NCBI GenBank assembly: GCA_011049425.1
Contig: DSBM01000049.1
Location: 1-33,650, forward strand
Direction: 5' to 3'
Length of the DNA stretch: 33,650 bases
Origin: Candidatus Aminicenantes bacterium
GTDB taxonomy: Bacteria; Acidobacteriota; Aminicenantia; UBA2199
Below, one piece after another: positions 22,898 through 31,072 of this stretch. Under the pieces are notes generated by a model. The model saw only the letters and a list, made by a program, of their open reading frames with translations. It was not told the origin of the DNA and made no database searches. The number at the start of each line of letters is the position of its first letter. The first letter of the stretch is position 1. The position numbers and the translations under genes are program-made.

Positions 22898-25027
22898 TCA
22901 GGGCGTTTCCTCGATGCGGAAAAAGAGGAAAAAATGGCTGGATTTGCCCAAGGCCTTTATTTCAAGCGGATACAATTTGCGTTTGTTTAGATAGATGGGA
23001 ATCAGTTTTTCCGCATTGATTTGCTTTTTACTGGTGTGTTCCTTGCCCGAATGAAACAACAATTTTGTTTTGTTTCGAACCATCATGTCGGCATCAGCGT
23101 GGTTAATCACTTGAAACGTGAGCCGCGCAGAACGAACAAAAGAGAGGTACAAGTGATATCGGTTGCCGATTCTGGCTCTGTATACATCATGTTCCGGCAT
23201 GTAAGTCAAATCCCGGGAGTTATTGAAAAAAGCGATTCCCTTATCTTTATCCAGATAGTGTTTCCCCAGGTGGACGCGCGGCAACAGGCAAAACAAACCC
23301 ACCAGAAATAAAAACACAAAAAAGGAAGCTGCACGCTGCCTGTTTCGGGAAGGGTGCATTCTCGGCGGTGCCAGATAATAGATAAGAATGGGTAGGGTCA
23401 CCAAAATCAGCCAAGCGAAATTGGCTGGCCGTAGCGGTTTTTCGACGTTTAAATATGAAGGAAAGAGGCGGGAAAGATCCAGGGAATCACTGCCCAGGAA
23501 AGTCAGCAGAGAAGACGATGGCTGCGAGGAGTGGGCGTAAACCGGCTGATATACGAACTGGGGAAAGAGCAGCAGCCGGATCAGGACAAACAGTGAAAAG
23601 CCTGCCAGGAACCGGGCCATATAACCGCCTCCCTGTTCCCGCCGGTAAAACCATGTGTTCAAAACCAGGGCGATCAACACCCAGATGACGAATATCAGCG
23701 GCCGCCCCGCCGGCGCGTGGGCCCCGCGGACTGTGGTAAATGCATGGGCCAAAAGATAAGACAGGGCCACCCCCAGCAGAACCCCCTGATGGCGGATGCG
23801 TTTCCTGAAGCTGAAAAATGTCAGAAAGAACAGGGGGGCGTAAAAAAGCAAGCCATCCCGCTGATCAAAAAAATACCCCACCAATGCCCGCAGGCGAAAT
23901 TCGTGGGGTATGGCAAAATAATTTGCCGCAGGGAAAATTCCGCCGGGAGAAAATGTGCCGTAAAGGGTTTTAGAATATAGCAATAAAAGCAATAGCGAGG
24001 CGACTGGCAAAACGCAGAAGCGGAAAAGTCGTTTCAAATCCCGATTTCGCAAAAGACGGACCACTACAATCAGACCAAAGACCAACACGGCAGGGTAATA
24101 CTTGACATGCAGCCACAGAATCATGGCCAGGCACAATCCGGCTGCCAGATACCGCTTTCTGGGGCCAAAAACCAGGAGGTAAGCCCCGATTAACAAACCG
24201 GCCGCAGGGATCTCCGGATACAGGTGAACCGCATGAAACAGCAGTGGAAAGGTAATCACGAAAAACAGCCAATACGCGCCGATCTTTCGCTCGGGAAACT
24301 GCAGTTTCAGAAAATAAAAAAGGGCCAAAGCAGAGAATGCGCTCATTACGGCAGCTGTCAGGCGAAAAAAGAGTGGCGAAGGTACAAGTCCGCCCAGCAG
24401 GTCAAACAGCAGGTAGAACGGTACCAGAAGCAGGGACAGTCCCGGCATGTGAAAAGAGAGGTATCGGTCTTGCCGTTGCTTGAGGTGGGGCGGCATCTCC
24501 ACAGGCAGGAATTGAAAATATGTTTTCTGTTCTACATTGTTTTTCAGATCAAAATCCCGGTCTTTTACCAGACTCTGGGTGATCATCAGATAATGCGGTT
24601 CATCGCCCGACAAGTGCACTCCGTTTACATACAACAGGCAGGCGGCCAGAGCGAAAATCAGCAGGGCCACAAGGTAGATTTTCCCCGGACCGGCGCGGTC
24701 AAGGAAACCCGCGAATTTTCTGTTCCCCCCCTGGGCACTGTAGCCGACAATGTATGCCAACATGACAAAGGTGATGATCCGCAATCTGAAATCGGGAATG
24801 GACGCATATTGAATCAGCAGCAGGGGTGAAAACAAAAAAAACCAGTACAAAGTGATTTTTGCGGTGCATCTGAAACGGAACAGGTGTTCCATTGCTATCA
24901 AAACTGCAAAAATCAACAGGATCAGGGGCAAGCCGGCTTTGCCAAAGATCAGGGTCAGCAGTAGAACGGTCAAGCCGGCCAGGTTACAACAGGATTGCCA
25001 GGCGCCTCGGCCATTTTCACGTCGCAT
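22898..25027 (-). CDS. GT-C-type integral membrane glycosyltransferase or mannosyltransferase-like protein
   Basis: From the chosen ATG the protein has 709 residues with about a dozen membrane helices and a soluble C-terminal tail of about 120 residues. The first extracytoplasmic loop has G-V-H-L-S-G-D-E-P-H-Y-L, the acidic D-E motif expected for polyprenyl-phosphate-sugar-dependent GT-C enzymes (GT39/GT83-like). Such enzymes attach sugars to lipids, proteins or glycans on the outer face of the inner membrane. The ATG at 25025-25027 has CGGAG seven bases upstream and a TATAAT box at 25050-25055; ATGs at 25049-25051 and 25082-25084 would lengthen it by 8 or 19 residues but lack ribosome sites. 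It is convergent with the beta-helix gene and lies 131 bases downstream of the CARDB protein gene. The acceptor is unknown. Confidence 0.8.
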   Translation of the reverse strand: MRRENGRGAWQSCCNLAGLTVLLLTLIFGKAGLPLILLIFAVLIAMEHLFRFRCTAKITLYWFFLFSPLLLIQYASIPDFRLRIITFVMLAYIVGYSAQGGNRKFAGFLDRAGPGKIYLVALLIFALAACLLYVNGVHLSGDEPHYLMITQSLVKDRDFDLKNNVEQKTYFQFLPVEMPPHLKQRQDRYLSFHMPGLSLLLVPFYLLFDLLGGLVPSPLFFRLTAAVMSAFSALALFYFLKLQFPERKIGAYWLFFVITFPLLFHAVHLYPEIPAAGLLIGAYLLVFGPRKRYLAAGLCLAMILWLHVKYYPAVLVFGLIVVVRLLRNRDLKRLFRFCVLPVASLLLLLLYSKTLYGTFSPGGIFPAANYFAIPHEFRLRALVGYFFDQRDGLLFYAPLFFLTFFSFRKRIRHQGVLLGVALSYLLAHAFTTVRGAHAPAGRPLIFVIWVLIALVLNTWFYRREQGGGYMARFLAGFSLFVLIRLLLFPQFVYQPVYAHSSQPSSSLLTFLGSDSLDLSRLFPSYLNVEKPLRPANFAWLILVTLPILIYYLAPPRMHPSRNRQRAASFFVFLFLVGLFCLLPRVHLGKHYLDKDKGIAFFNNSRDLTYMPEHDVYRARIGNRYHLYLSFVRSARLTFQVINHADADMMVRNKTKLLFHSGKEHTSKKQINAEKLIPIYLNKRKLYPLEIKALGKSSHFFLFFRIEETP

Positions 25028-25158
25028 TCGATGGCTCCGAAAAATTGCCATTATAGCAGAAAAAAAAGACTGAAAGCGACGCATTCAGGGGTGAATCACT
25101 CGTGGGTGAGGGAATATAGCCCGCACCTCATGCTGCTGTTACCTATTTTCAGTCGGGG

Positions 25159-26313
25159 TTAAAAGCCGCTGAACTGGATGGGAAATTCCCAGTTTTTGGT
25201 TTTCCCAAGGTATTTTAGTTCGATTTTCAATTTGCCGCTCTGGTTGCCGCTGGCAGCTGATTTGGGTACCCAGATGGTGATGTCCTGTTTTTTGATTTCC
25301 CCGTTGACGGGCCCGTTTGAGAAACCAACAGGCATATAGGTTCTGAGTGTGGATGCGGGCACATAGCAAAACACCGTGATGACATAGGAGTTTACGTTTT
25401 CGCTTCCCAATCCCCGCAGTCTGACCTCGATATGCATCTTGCGGTTAACGGCGCTGGTTACCGGCCCGATGGTATCGGGAGTGATTAAAGCGGGATTGGT
25501 GTTCTGGTTGATAATGCGTTTACTGGATTGATAGCCCAGGCGGGCGTACTTCATCAGTTCGATTTCGGCGATTGAAGGATAGAGATAGACCAGCTTGGAG
25601 TTGTTGCTCTCGTTGGTTTCAGCGATCTGGTTGCCGGGGTCCACTTTGATCTGGATGCCGTTGCGACCGGGCTGGAGGGTGTAGGGAATGGCAAAGTCTT
25701 TGCTGTGTCCTGGCTGCAAGTTGGAAAGCGAGGTCATCCAAAAATGACCCGCGCCTTCATTAACGGACCAATTGATCTTCATCATGCCACTGAAAGGATT
25801 CTGGGAGTGAGCGTTTTTTACGGTGTACTTGACCTGGTCTGCACCTACTTTGTAAATGGAAGTCACTGCCAGGTCGGCAACCGCGGTGGCGGTGGGGTTG
25901 AAAATGAAAGTCTGGGTCTTGGTGTTGTTGTTCTCGTTGGTTTCCAGGACATTGTTGTGGTAATCGACCTTGACCTTAACCGAGACGTTTCCGCTCAGAT
26001 TGACTTGGTTGATAAATTCCGTGCTTTGAAAGAGCATGACGTCAAAGGCGTCATTGTCATTAAAATAGAGGTATTTGGTGCGGCTTGATGTCACCAGGGT
26101 GTTGTTTAACCAGATGCCGAAAGTTACGTTGCCTTCGTATTGAGCGCCGGGATTGTTGTTGCGAACACGGACGGTGAAAATATCACCGCCGGCATTGTAA
26201 ATAAAGGCCTCTATCGAAAAATCCGGTTTCACGTCGGCCGAGGCAACGCCCATAAGAGAACACAAACCAAGGCATAGAACCAGCATACGTAGTGAAAATT
26301 TTTGCAAAGTCAT
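25159..26313 (-). CDS. Secreted protein with CARDB-type repeats
   Basis: The 384-residue protein has a signal peptide (basic start, hydrophobic stretch LVLCLGLCSLMGVASA, likely cut before D27). Two beta-sandwich units with the CARDB signature follow: V-K-V-D-Y-H-N-N-V-L-E-T-N-E-N-N-N near 115-131 and I-K-V-D-P-G-N-Q-I-A-E-T-N-E-S-N-N near 222-238. CARDB domains are cell-adhesion-like modules on extracellular proteins. The C-terminal 130 residues look like another all-beta domain and have no signature I know. The start is secure: GGGAGGAG lies just before the ATG. No anchor or sorting signal is seen, so it is probably released or held by other envelope proteins. An AT-rich region upstream, with a 7-bp inverted repeat, may hold its control sites. 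Confidence 0.85.
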   Translation of the reverse strand: MTLQKFSLRMLVLCLGLCSLMGVASADVKPDFSIEAFIYNAGGDIFTVRVRNNNPGAQYEGNVTFGIWLNNTLVTSSRTKYLYFNDNDAFDVMLFQSTEFINQVNLSGNVSVKVKVDYHNNVLETNENNNTKTQTFIFNPTATAVADLAVTSIYKVGADQVKYTVKNAHSQNPFSGMMKINWSVNEGAGHFWMTSLSNLQPGHSKDFAIPYTLQPGRNGIQIKVDPGNQIAETNESNNSKLVYLYPSIAEIELMKYARLGYQSSKRIINQNTNPALITPDTIGPVTSAVNRKMHIEVRLRGLGSENVNSYVITVFCYVPASTLRTYMPVGFSNGPVNGEIKKQDITIWVPKSAASGNQSGKLKIELKYLGKTKNWEFPIQFSGF

Positions 26314-26582
26314 ATCTCCTCCCTTTGAATATTTTCAAGAATAAATATGATATACAAATCAAATATCTCAAAAATTCAGAAATTGCTGGATTACCTATAG
26401 AAGAGAGTGATATGCCAACGATTTAATCTTTGGTTCTCTTCCATTCAGAGTGGGTAAGTCCACATTTATGATTGCTGAGAGGGCGTGAGGGTAATTATCT
26501 CCACGGCCATATCCGCCATTGCAGCAGATCGTTGTGAGAAATACGGGCTAGCTTTGCAATTCACACAAAACCCAACAGACCC
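26314..26582. other. Gap between the RelA/SpoT gene and the CARDB gene
   Basis: No gene is seen. The part next to the CARDB start is very AT-rich and could hold its promoter, though I find no clear -35/-10 pair. A nested inverted repeat lies at 26400-26441: GAAGAGA pairs with TCTCTTC, and CCAA with TTGG inside it. No convincing terminator for the RelA/SpoT gene is visible. Confidence 0.5.
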
Positions 26583-28730
26583 CTATTTTTCTGCAGGTCG
26601 TTTGCGGGTTACGGAAAAGACGCCGCGGGTTTTTTGAAATTTTTTGGCAATCTTTCTCAATTGGTCAATGTCCCTGACTTCAAAAGTAATGCGGATACGA
26701 CTCAACCCCTGGCTTAATGTCTCTGACTCCAGGCGCCCGATGTTGCTGTTCGCCTGGGCGGTAATCTGGGAGATGGAGCTCAACAACCCAGGTTTGTTTT
26801 GTACCAGCAGGTCATATCTCACCGGGTACCAGTGTTCACGGTTTTCATTCCAGTCTACCTGCTTTAAACGCTCCGGGATTGTGTTCCTGAGATTGGGACA
26901 ATCACGGCGATGAACCACCAGCCCACGTTTCTGGGTCATGTACCCCAGAATGTCCTCACCCTTGATGGGCCGGCAGCAACGTGCGAAAGATATCTCGATA
27001 TTCTGGAAGCCTTCCACGTTGACAAGGCGATAGGCCGGCGAGGACTGTGGCACCTTTTTTTGTACGGCTGCTTCCGGCGGCTTGGTTCTGAGCTCCGGAA
27101 ATATTGCGCGCAGGGCTCTCTGGTCCAGTACGCGTCGCCCCGAGCCCAGGTCGCGGTACAGGCTCTCCGGATCGGGGTAGTTCAAGCGTGCGATTCTTTC
27201 CCGTATTTCGCTTTCGGATAGCTTCAACTTGTGTTTTCGCCGGTATTCGCGCAGGGATCGGGCCCAGATTTTGCGGCCCTTCTCTTCGAAAACGCCGAGT
27301 TCCCGTTTCTGTACAAAGGCGGCAATCTTGCGCCGGGCACGATTGCTGACCACGAATTTCAGCCAGTCCACACTGGGGGACGCGGCGTTGCCCGTGAGAA
27401 TCTCGACCACGTCTCCGGAGCGCAACTCCGTCCGCAACGGCACCAGGTGTTCGTTGACAATGGCGCCGCGGCAACGGTGGCCGATTTCCGTGTGGATGGC
27501 ATAGGCGAAGTCCACTGCGGTGGCGCCGGCGGGCAGGTTGATTACTTTGCCTTTGGGTGTAAATACGTAAATTTCATTGGGTTTCAAATCTTTTTTGATC
27601 AGGGTGATGAATTCGCGGGGATCGGGGTTGTGGCGGTGGTTTTCAATCATGTCCCTGAACCATTGCAAACGTTGATCGCTGTCCAGGAAGGCAATTCCCT
27701 GCTTGTATTTCCAATGGGCGGCAATGCCTTCATCCGCCACTTTATGCATTTCACGGGTGCGGATCTGGATTTCAAATTTGAAACCATCCGGAGTGAGGAC
27801 GGTGGTGTGGATCGATTGGTATCCGTTGGGTTTGGGGTTGGTGATGAAATCCCGCCAGCGGCCCGGGATGTGTTGCCATGCCTGATGAATCTCCCCCATG
27901 AGCGCGTAACAGTTTTCTACCGAAGCGGTAATCACCCGCAGGGCCACCAGGTCGTATACACGATCGATACTGATATCCTGGCGAACCAGTTTGCGATAGA
28001 TGGATACTTCGCGTTTGATGCGGTATTCGATATCTCCGTTGATTGCCAATCGTTTCAGCATGCGCTGAATGTCATCGCGCACGCTGCTCAGACGGGCAAT
28101 GGCAGCCACGCGTTTTTGTTCCACTTGCTCGTGAATGCGCTGGTAATCATCGGGGAAAGCATATCGAAACGAGACGTTTTCCAGTTCGTCCTTGATCTTT
28201 CCCATGCCCAGGCGATAGGCGATGGGGGCATAGATGTCCAGGGTTTCGCGGGCGATGCGCTGCTGTTTTTCCGGCGGCAGCACGTCCAGGGTACGGATAT
28301 TGTGCAGGCGATCAGCGAGTTTGATCAGGATGACCCGGACATCCTGGGTCATGGCCACGATCATTTTTTTCAGGGTCTCAGCCTGGGCGTCCTCTTTATC
28401 GATTTCCGATATTTTTGATATTTTGGTTACGCCCCAGACAATATCGCTGACCTCCTGGCCGAATTGGTGACGGATCTCTTCAATGTTGTATTCCGTGTCT
28501 TCCACGATGTCGTGCAACAGCCCGGCGGCTATGGAAATTTCGTCCAGGTGCATGTCCGCCAAAGTCGCAGCTACGGCCAGGGGATGGATGATATAGGGTT
28601 CGTTGGTGGCCCGCATCTGGTTCATGTGGGCGTTGGCTGCAAACGAATAGGCTTTTTTGAGCAATTCCAGATTGGCATCCTCGTAGTAGCCGAGGATTTT
28701 TTCCTGTAGCTCAAAGAATCGCTTGATCAT
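26583..28730 (-). CDS. RelA/SpoT-family (p)ppGpp synthetase/hydrolase
   Basis: The 715-residue protein has the full long RSH architecture. The HD hydrolase domain shows I-H49-P-L-A-V, L-L-H73-D-I-V-E-D-T and K-L-A-D-R-L-H-N-I-R-T, so hydrolysis should be intact. The synthetase domain (about 230-350) has N-P-K-P-N-G-Y-Q-S-I-H and E-I-Q-I-R-T-R-E-M-H-K-V-A-D-E-G. A TGS domain follows (V-F-T-P-K-G-K-V-I-N-L-P), then the zinc-finger/RIS region (A-R-C-C-R-P-I-K-G-E-D, later R-D-C-P-N) and a C-terminal ACT domain (NKPGLLSSISQITAQ). It is therefore probably a bifunctional Rel/SpoT-type enzyme of the stringent response. The ATG at 28728-28730 has no clear ribosome site; a longer frame to 28898 would overlap the divergent PASTA gene and is unlikely. 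A good promoter lies just upstream. Confidence 0.95.
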   Translation of the reverse strand: MIKRFFELQEKILGYYEDANLELLKKAYSFAANAHMNQMRATNEPYIIHPLAVAATLADMHLDEISIAAGLLHDIVEDTEYNIEEIRHQFGQEVSDIVWGVTKISKISEIDKEDAQAETLKKMIVAMTQDVRVILIKLADRLHNIRTLDVLPPEKQQRIARETLDIYAPIAYRLGMGKIKDELENVSFRYAFPDDYQRIHEQVEQKRVAAIARLSSVRDDIQRMLKRLAINGDIEYRIKREVSIYRKLVRQDISIDRVYDLVALRVITASVENCYALMGEIHQAWQHIPGRWRDFITNPKPNGYQSIHTTVLTPDGFKFEIQIRTREMHKVADEGIAAHWKYKQGIAFLDSDQRLQWFRDMIENHRHNPDPREFITLIKKDLKPNEIYVFTPKGKVINLPAGATAVDFAYAIHTEIGHRCRGAIVNEHLVPLRTELRSGDVVEILTGNAASPSVDWLKFVVSNRARRKIAAFVQKRELGVFEEKGRKIWARSLREYRRKHKLKLSESEIRERIARLNYPDPESLYRDLGSGRRVLDQRALRAIFPELRTKPPEAAVQKKVPQSSPAYRLVNVEGFQNIEISFARCCRPIKGEDILGYMTQKRGLVVHRRDCPNLRNTIPERLKQVDWNENREHWYPVRYDLLVQNKPGLLSSISQITAQANSNIGRLESETLSQGLSRIRITFEVRDIDQLRKIAKKFQKTRGVFSVTRKRPAEK

Positions 28731-28771
28731 GGGAATCACCGGTGGCGGAACGGTCCGCACCTGTATTTGGC

Positions 28772-28800
28772 AATATACTCTAAAACGCTTCTCGTGACAA
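28772..28800 (-). promoter_or_regulatory. Promoter of the RelA/SpoT gene
   Basis: On the minus strand TTGTCA (28795-28800) and TATATT (28772-28777) are 17 bases apart. The expected start near 28765 gives a leader of about 35 bases before the ATG at 28730, which supports that start over the longer reading frame. Confidence 0.65.
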
Positions 28801-28869
28801 CCGGCGGGTGCCGATAGTACTGGCGATCCGGTTGCATTCCCACCGGGGGTATGATAGAGTGATAATGGG

Positions 28870-29592
28870 ATGAAAAGCAAGTTGTTGGCGGTTCTCAAAG
28901 TGGCGGCGTATGCCGTTTCCTACCTTTTGATATTCGCCGCCGCGGTTTTTTTGACCATGAGTATGCTGATCAAGGGAGAAGAGGTTCAGGCCCCGGATTT
29001 CAAAGGAAACACTTTGACCCAGGCACGCGCGAAGGCAAAACAGAGCGGCGTGAAACTAAAGTGCATTGCCGGAAATTTTGATCGTCACTATGCGCCTGAA
29101 ACCGTGATTGATCAATTCCCGTCTCCCGGAGTGAAAGTAAAAGAAGGCTCTTTTGTCAAGGTATTCGTGACCTCTGAACTGGTGGAAGTACTCGTACCCG
29201 ATCTGACGGGCCATGACCTGAAAACCGTGGACGACTTGCTCGAGAAGTCGGATTTGAAACGCCGCCTGATCTCATATATCGACTCGCCCACCGCACCGGT
29301 GGATCTGGTGATCAGCCAGTCCGTACCCGCGGGGGCGAAAGTGCCCGCTGGCACCTCAGTGGACCTGTTGGTCAGCAAGGGCGCGGCGGATATCGCCTTT
29401 ATCATGCCGGACTTGATTGGAAAAAATGCCCCCCGGGTGCTGGCTTTTTTTGAGAACAACGGCCTCAAGATCAACAACATAACGGAAGTTCCCTATCCAG
29501 GTTTGCGTCCCGGCGTGGTGATCAAACAGTTCCCCGCTCCGGGATACCGCATCAGTCGGCGTAACTTGATCGGTATCCAGGTGAGTCAATGA
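28870..29592 (+). CDS. Membrane-anchored PASTA-domain protein
   Basis: The 240-residue protein has one membrane helix near 10-34 and then three consecutive PASTA domains (about 36-105, 106-173 and 174-240). Each begins with a P-D-(F/L)-x-G-x-x-(L/A) block and ends with the typical I-x-Q-(F/S)-P-x-(P/A)-G motif. PASTA domains bind peptidoglycan fragments or beta-lactams and usually hang on Ser/Thr kinases or PBPs. Here there is neither kinase nor transpeptidase, so it is a stand-alone PASTA protein, perhaps a wall sensor or a partner for an enzyme elsewhere. Its last four bases overlap rpe (ATGA). The ATG at 28870 has only GGG before it; an out-of-frame ATG lies at 28865. Confidence 0.88.
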   Translation: MKSKLLAVLKVAAYAVSYLLIFAAAVFLTMSMLIKGEEVQAPDFKGNTLTQARAKAKQSGVKLKCIAGNFDRHYAPETVIDQFPSPGVKVKEGSFVKVFVTSELVEVLVPDLTGHDLKTVDDLLEKSDLKRRLISYIDSPTAPVDLVISQSVPAGAKVPAGTSVDLLVSKGAADIAFIMPDLIGKNAPRVLAFFENNGLKINNITEVPYPGLRPGVVIKQFPAPGYRISRRNLIGIQVSQ

Positions 29593-30251
29593 ACCCGTTA
29601 TTCCCATCGATCCTTTCCACCCGCTATTTTGAGCTCGCCGAGCGCCTGGATGTTTTCTCGAAAGCCGGGATCGACTGGATTCACCTGGATGTCATGGACG
29701 GCCATTTCGTGGACAACATCTCTTTCGGTCCCGCCACCATCGCTGCCATCCGCAGCCGCTTTGATTTCCGTTTTGATTCCCATCTGATGGTGTCCAATCC
29801 CCAGCGCTGGGTTCCACGCTTTTTGGAAGCGGGCAGTGACTGGATATCCATCCACCTGGAAGTTGTTCCGGATCCCTCTGGATTGTTAAGAGAAATCCGC
29901 GCCGCCGGTGCCGGGCCGGGGCTGGTGATCAATCCGGATACACCGGTAGAGAAAGTTTTTCCCTGGTTGCCCTTACTCGATTACGTACTGGTCATGAGCG
30001 TGTTTCCTGGATATGGCGGCCAGTCGTTTATTCCTGAAAGCCTGGGCCGAATTCGAGATCTCAAATCCGAGATCCGCAAAAGACGGTTGACATGCTGTAT
30101 TCAGGTCGACGGCGGAATCAACCCGTCCATGGCTGCTCAACTCCGTGCCGCCGGTGCGGATATACTGGTGATGGGGACCGCCTTGTACAACGCCGGGGAT
30201 ATTCATGCCGTGGTTAAGCAAGTATGCAGTGTTTTTAATGGAGATGCCTGA
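29589..30251 (+). CDS. rpe: Ribulose-phosphate 3-epimerase
   Basis: Rpe interconverts ribulose 5-phosphate and xylulose 5-phosphate in the pentose phosphate pathway. The 220-residue TIM-barrel protein shows P-S-I-L-S near the start, H-L-D-V-M-D-G-H-F-V-D-N-I-S-F-G-P (metal and catalytic Asp/His), D-S-H-L-M-V, M-S-V-F-P-G-Y-G-G-Q-S-F and Q-V-D-G-G-I-N with the second catalytic Asp. All catalytic residues are present. It overlaps the PASTA gene upstream by four bases and the BamD-like gene downstream by one, so it sits inside an otherwise envelope- and repair-related transcript. Confidence 0.97.
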   Translation: MNPLFPSILSTRYFELAERLDVFSKAGIDWIHLDVMDGHFVDNISFGPATIAAIRSRFDFRFDSHLMVSNPQRWVPRFLEAGSDWISIHLEVVPDPSGLLREIRAAGAGPGLVINPDTPVEKVFPWLPLLDYVLVMSVFPGYGGQSFIPESLGRIRDLKSEIRKRRLTCCIQVDGGINPSMAAQLRAAGADILVMGTALYNAGDIHAVVKQVCSVFNGDA

Positions 30252-31072
30252 TGAAACGAATTGCCTGGATCCTGCCCATAATTCTGATGTTTGGTATGAG
30301 CGCCTGCAAATCATCCCAGTCCAAGCTGGAATTGACTCCCTCGGAAAGAGGGTCCGCCAAGGTGATCTACGAAAAAGCGCGCGAACTGATCCGCAAGAAT
30401 CCGGAACGAGCCCGCATGTTGTTTAAGGAAGTGATGCAATTGCATCCGGACAGTATCTATGCGCGTCGGGCCAAGGTCGGCGTCGCGGATGCTTATTTCA
30501 AGCAGGGGGACGCCGCATCTCTGGTGGTGGCGGCCAGTGAGTATCAGGAGTATGTCAACCTCTATCCCAATTCCCCGGATGCCGCCTATGCCAAGTTTCA
30601 GGTGGGTGAGTGCTATTTCGAACGCATGCGCAAACCGGAGCGGGATCAGACCAATACCAAGGCGGCCATCAAGGCCTTCCAGGAGTTGCTGGAACTCTAT
30701 CCCGGCACGCGTGAAGCCCGGGATGCGGAAAAGCGCATTGCCGAATGTCGCGACAACCTGGCAATGCACAACTACCGCATCGGCTACTACAATTACAAGT
30801 ACGGTGCCTACAGGGGCGCCGTCCAGCGTTTCAAATACGTCATTGACGAATTTCCCGATTTCAGTCTGAATGACCGGCTATTTTTTTATACGGGCAAGGC
30901 CTACATGGCCACGCGGGATTGGAAGAACGCCCTGTCTTTCTTTCAGAAGGTAACCAACAGTTATCCCAAGTCCAAGTGTGCCCGAAAAGCGGTCAAACTG
31001 ATGAAAGCGATAGACGGAAAGTTAAAAGCAGCTGAAGGTGCTGAAGAAAAGCGACCTGAACCCGCCGGCTGA
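30251..31072 (+). CDS. BamD-like outer membrane assembly lipoprotein
   Basis: BamD is a lipoprotein with tetratricopeptide-like repeats that helps the BAM complex insert beta-barrel proteins in the outer membrane. The 273 residues begin with a lipoprotein signal (LPIILMFGMSAC, lipidated Cys19). TPR-like helices follow: Y-E-K-A-R-E-L-I-R-K-N-P-E-R-A-R-M-L-F near 40-58, then units around L-Y-P-N-S-P-D-A-A-Y-A, L-Y-P-G-T-R-E-A, and E-F-P-D-F near the end. Length and order fit the YfiO/BamD family, though other TPR lipoproteins such as CpoB-type proteins are possible. The start ATG shares one base with the rpe stop. Its 3' end overlaps uvrC by 35 bases. Confidence 0.82.
   Translation: MKRIAWILPIILMFGMSACKSSQSKLELTPSERGSAKVIYEKARELIRKNPERARMLFKEVMQLHPDSIYARRAKVGVADAYFKQGDAASLVVAASEYQEYVNLYPNSPDAAYAKFQVGECYFERMRKPERDQTNTKAAIKAFQELLELYPGTREARDAEKRIAECRDNLAMHNYRIGYYNYKYGAYRGAVQRFKYVIDEFPDFSLNDRLFFYTGKAYMATRDWKNALSFFQKVTNSYPKSKCARKAVKLMKAIDGKLKAAEGAEEKRPEPAG

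Noticed and set aside
27231-28418. 395-codon plus-strand frame
   Set aside because: It is antisense to the RelA/SpoT gene, which has all expected domains.
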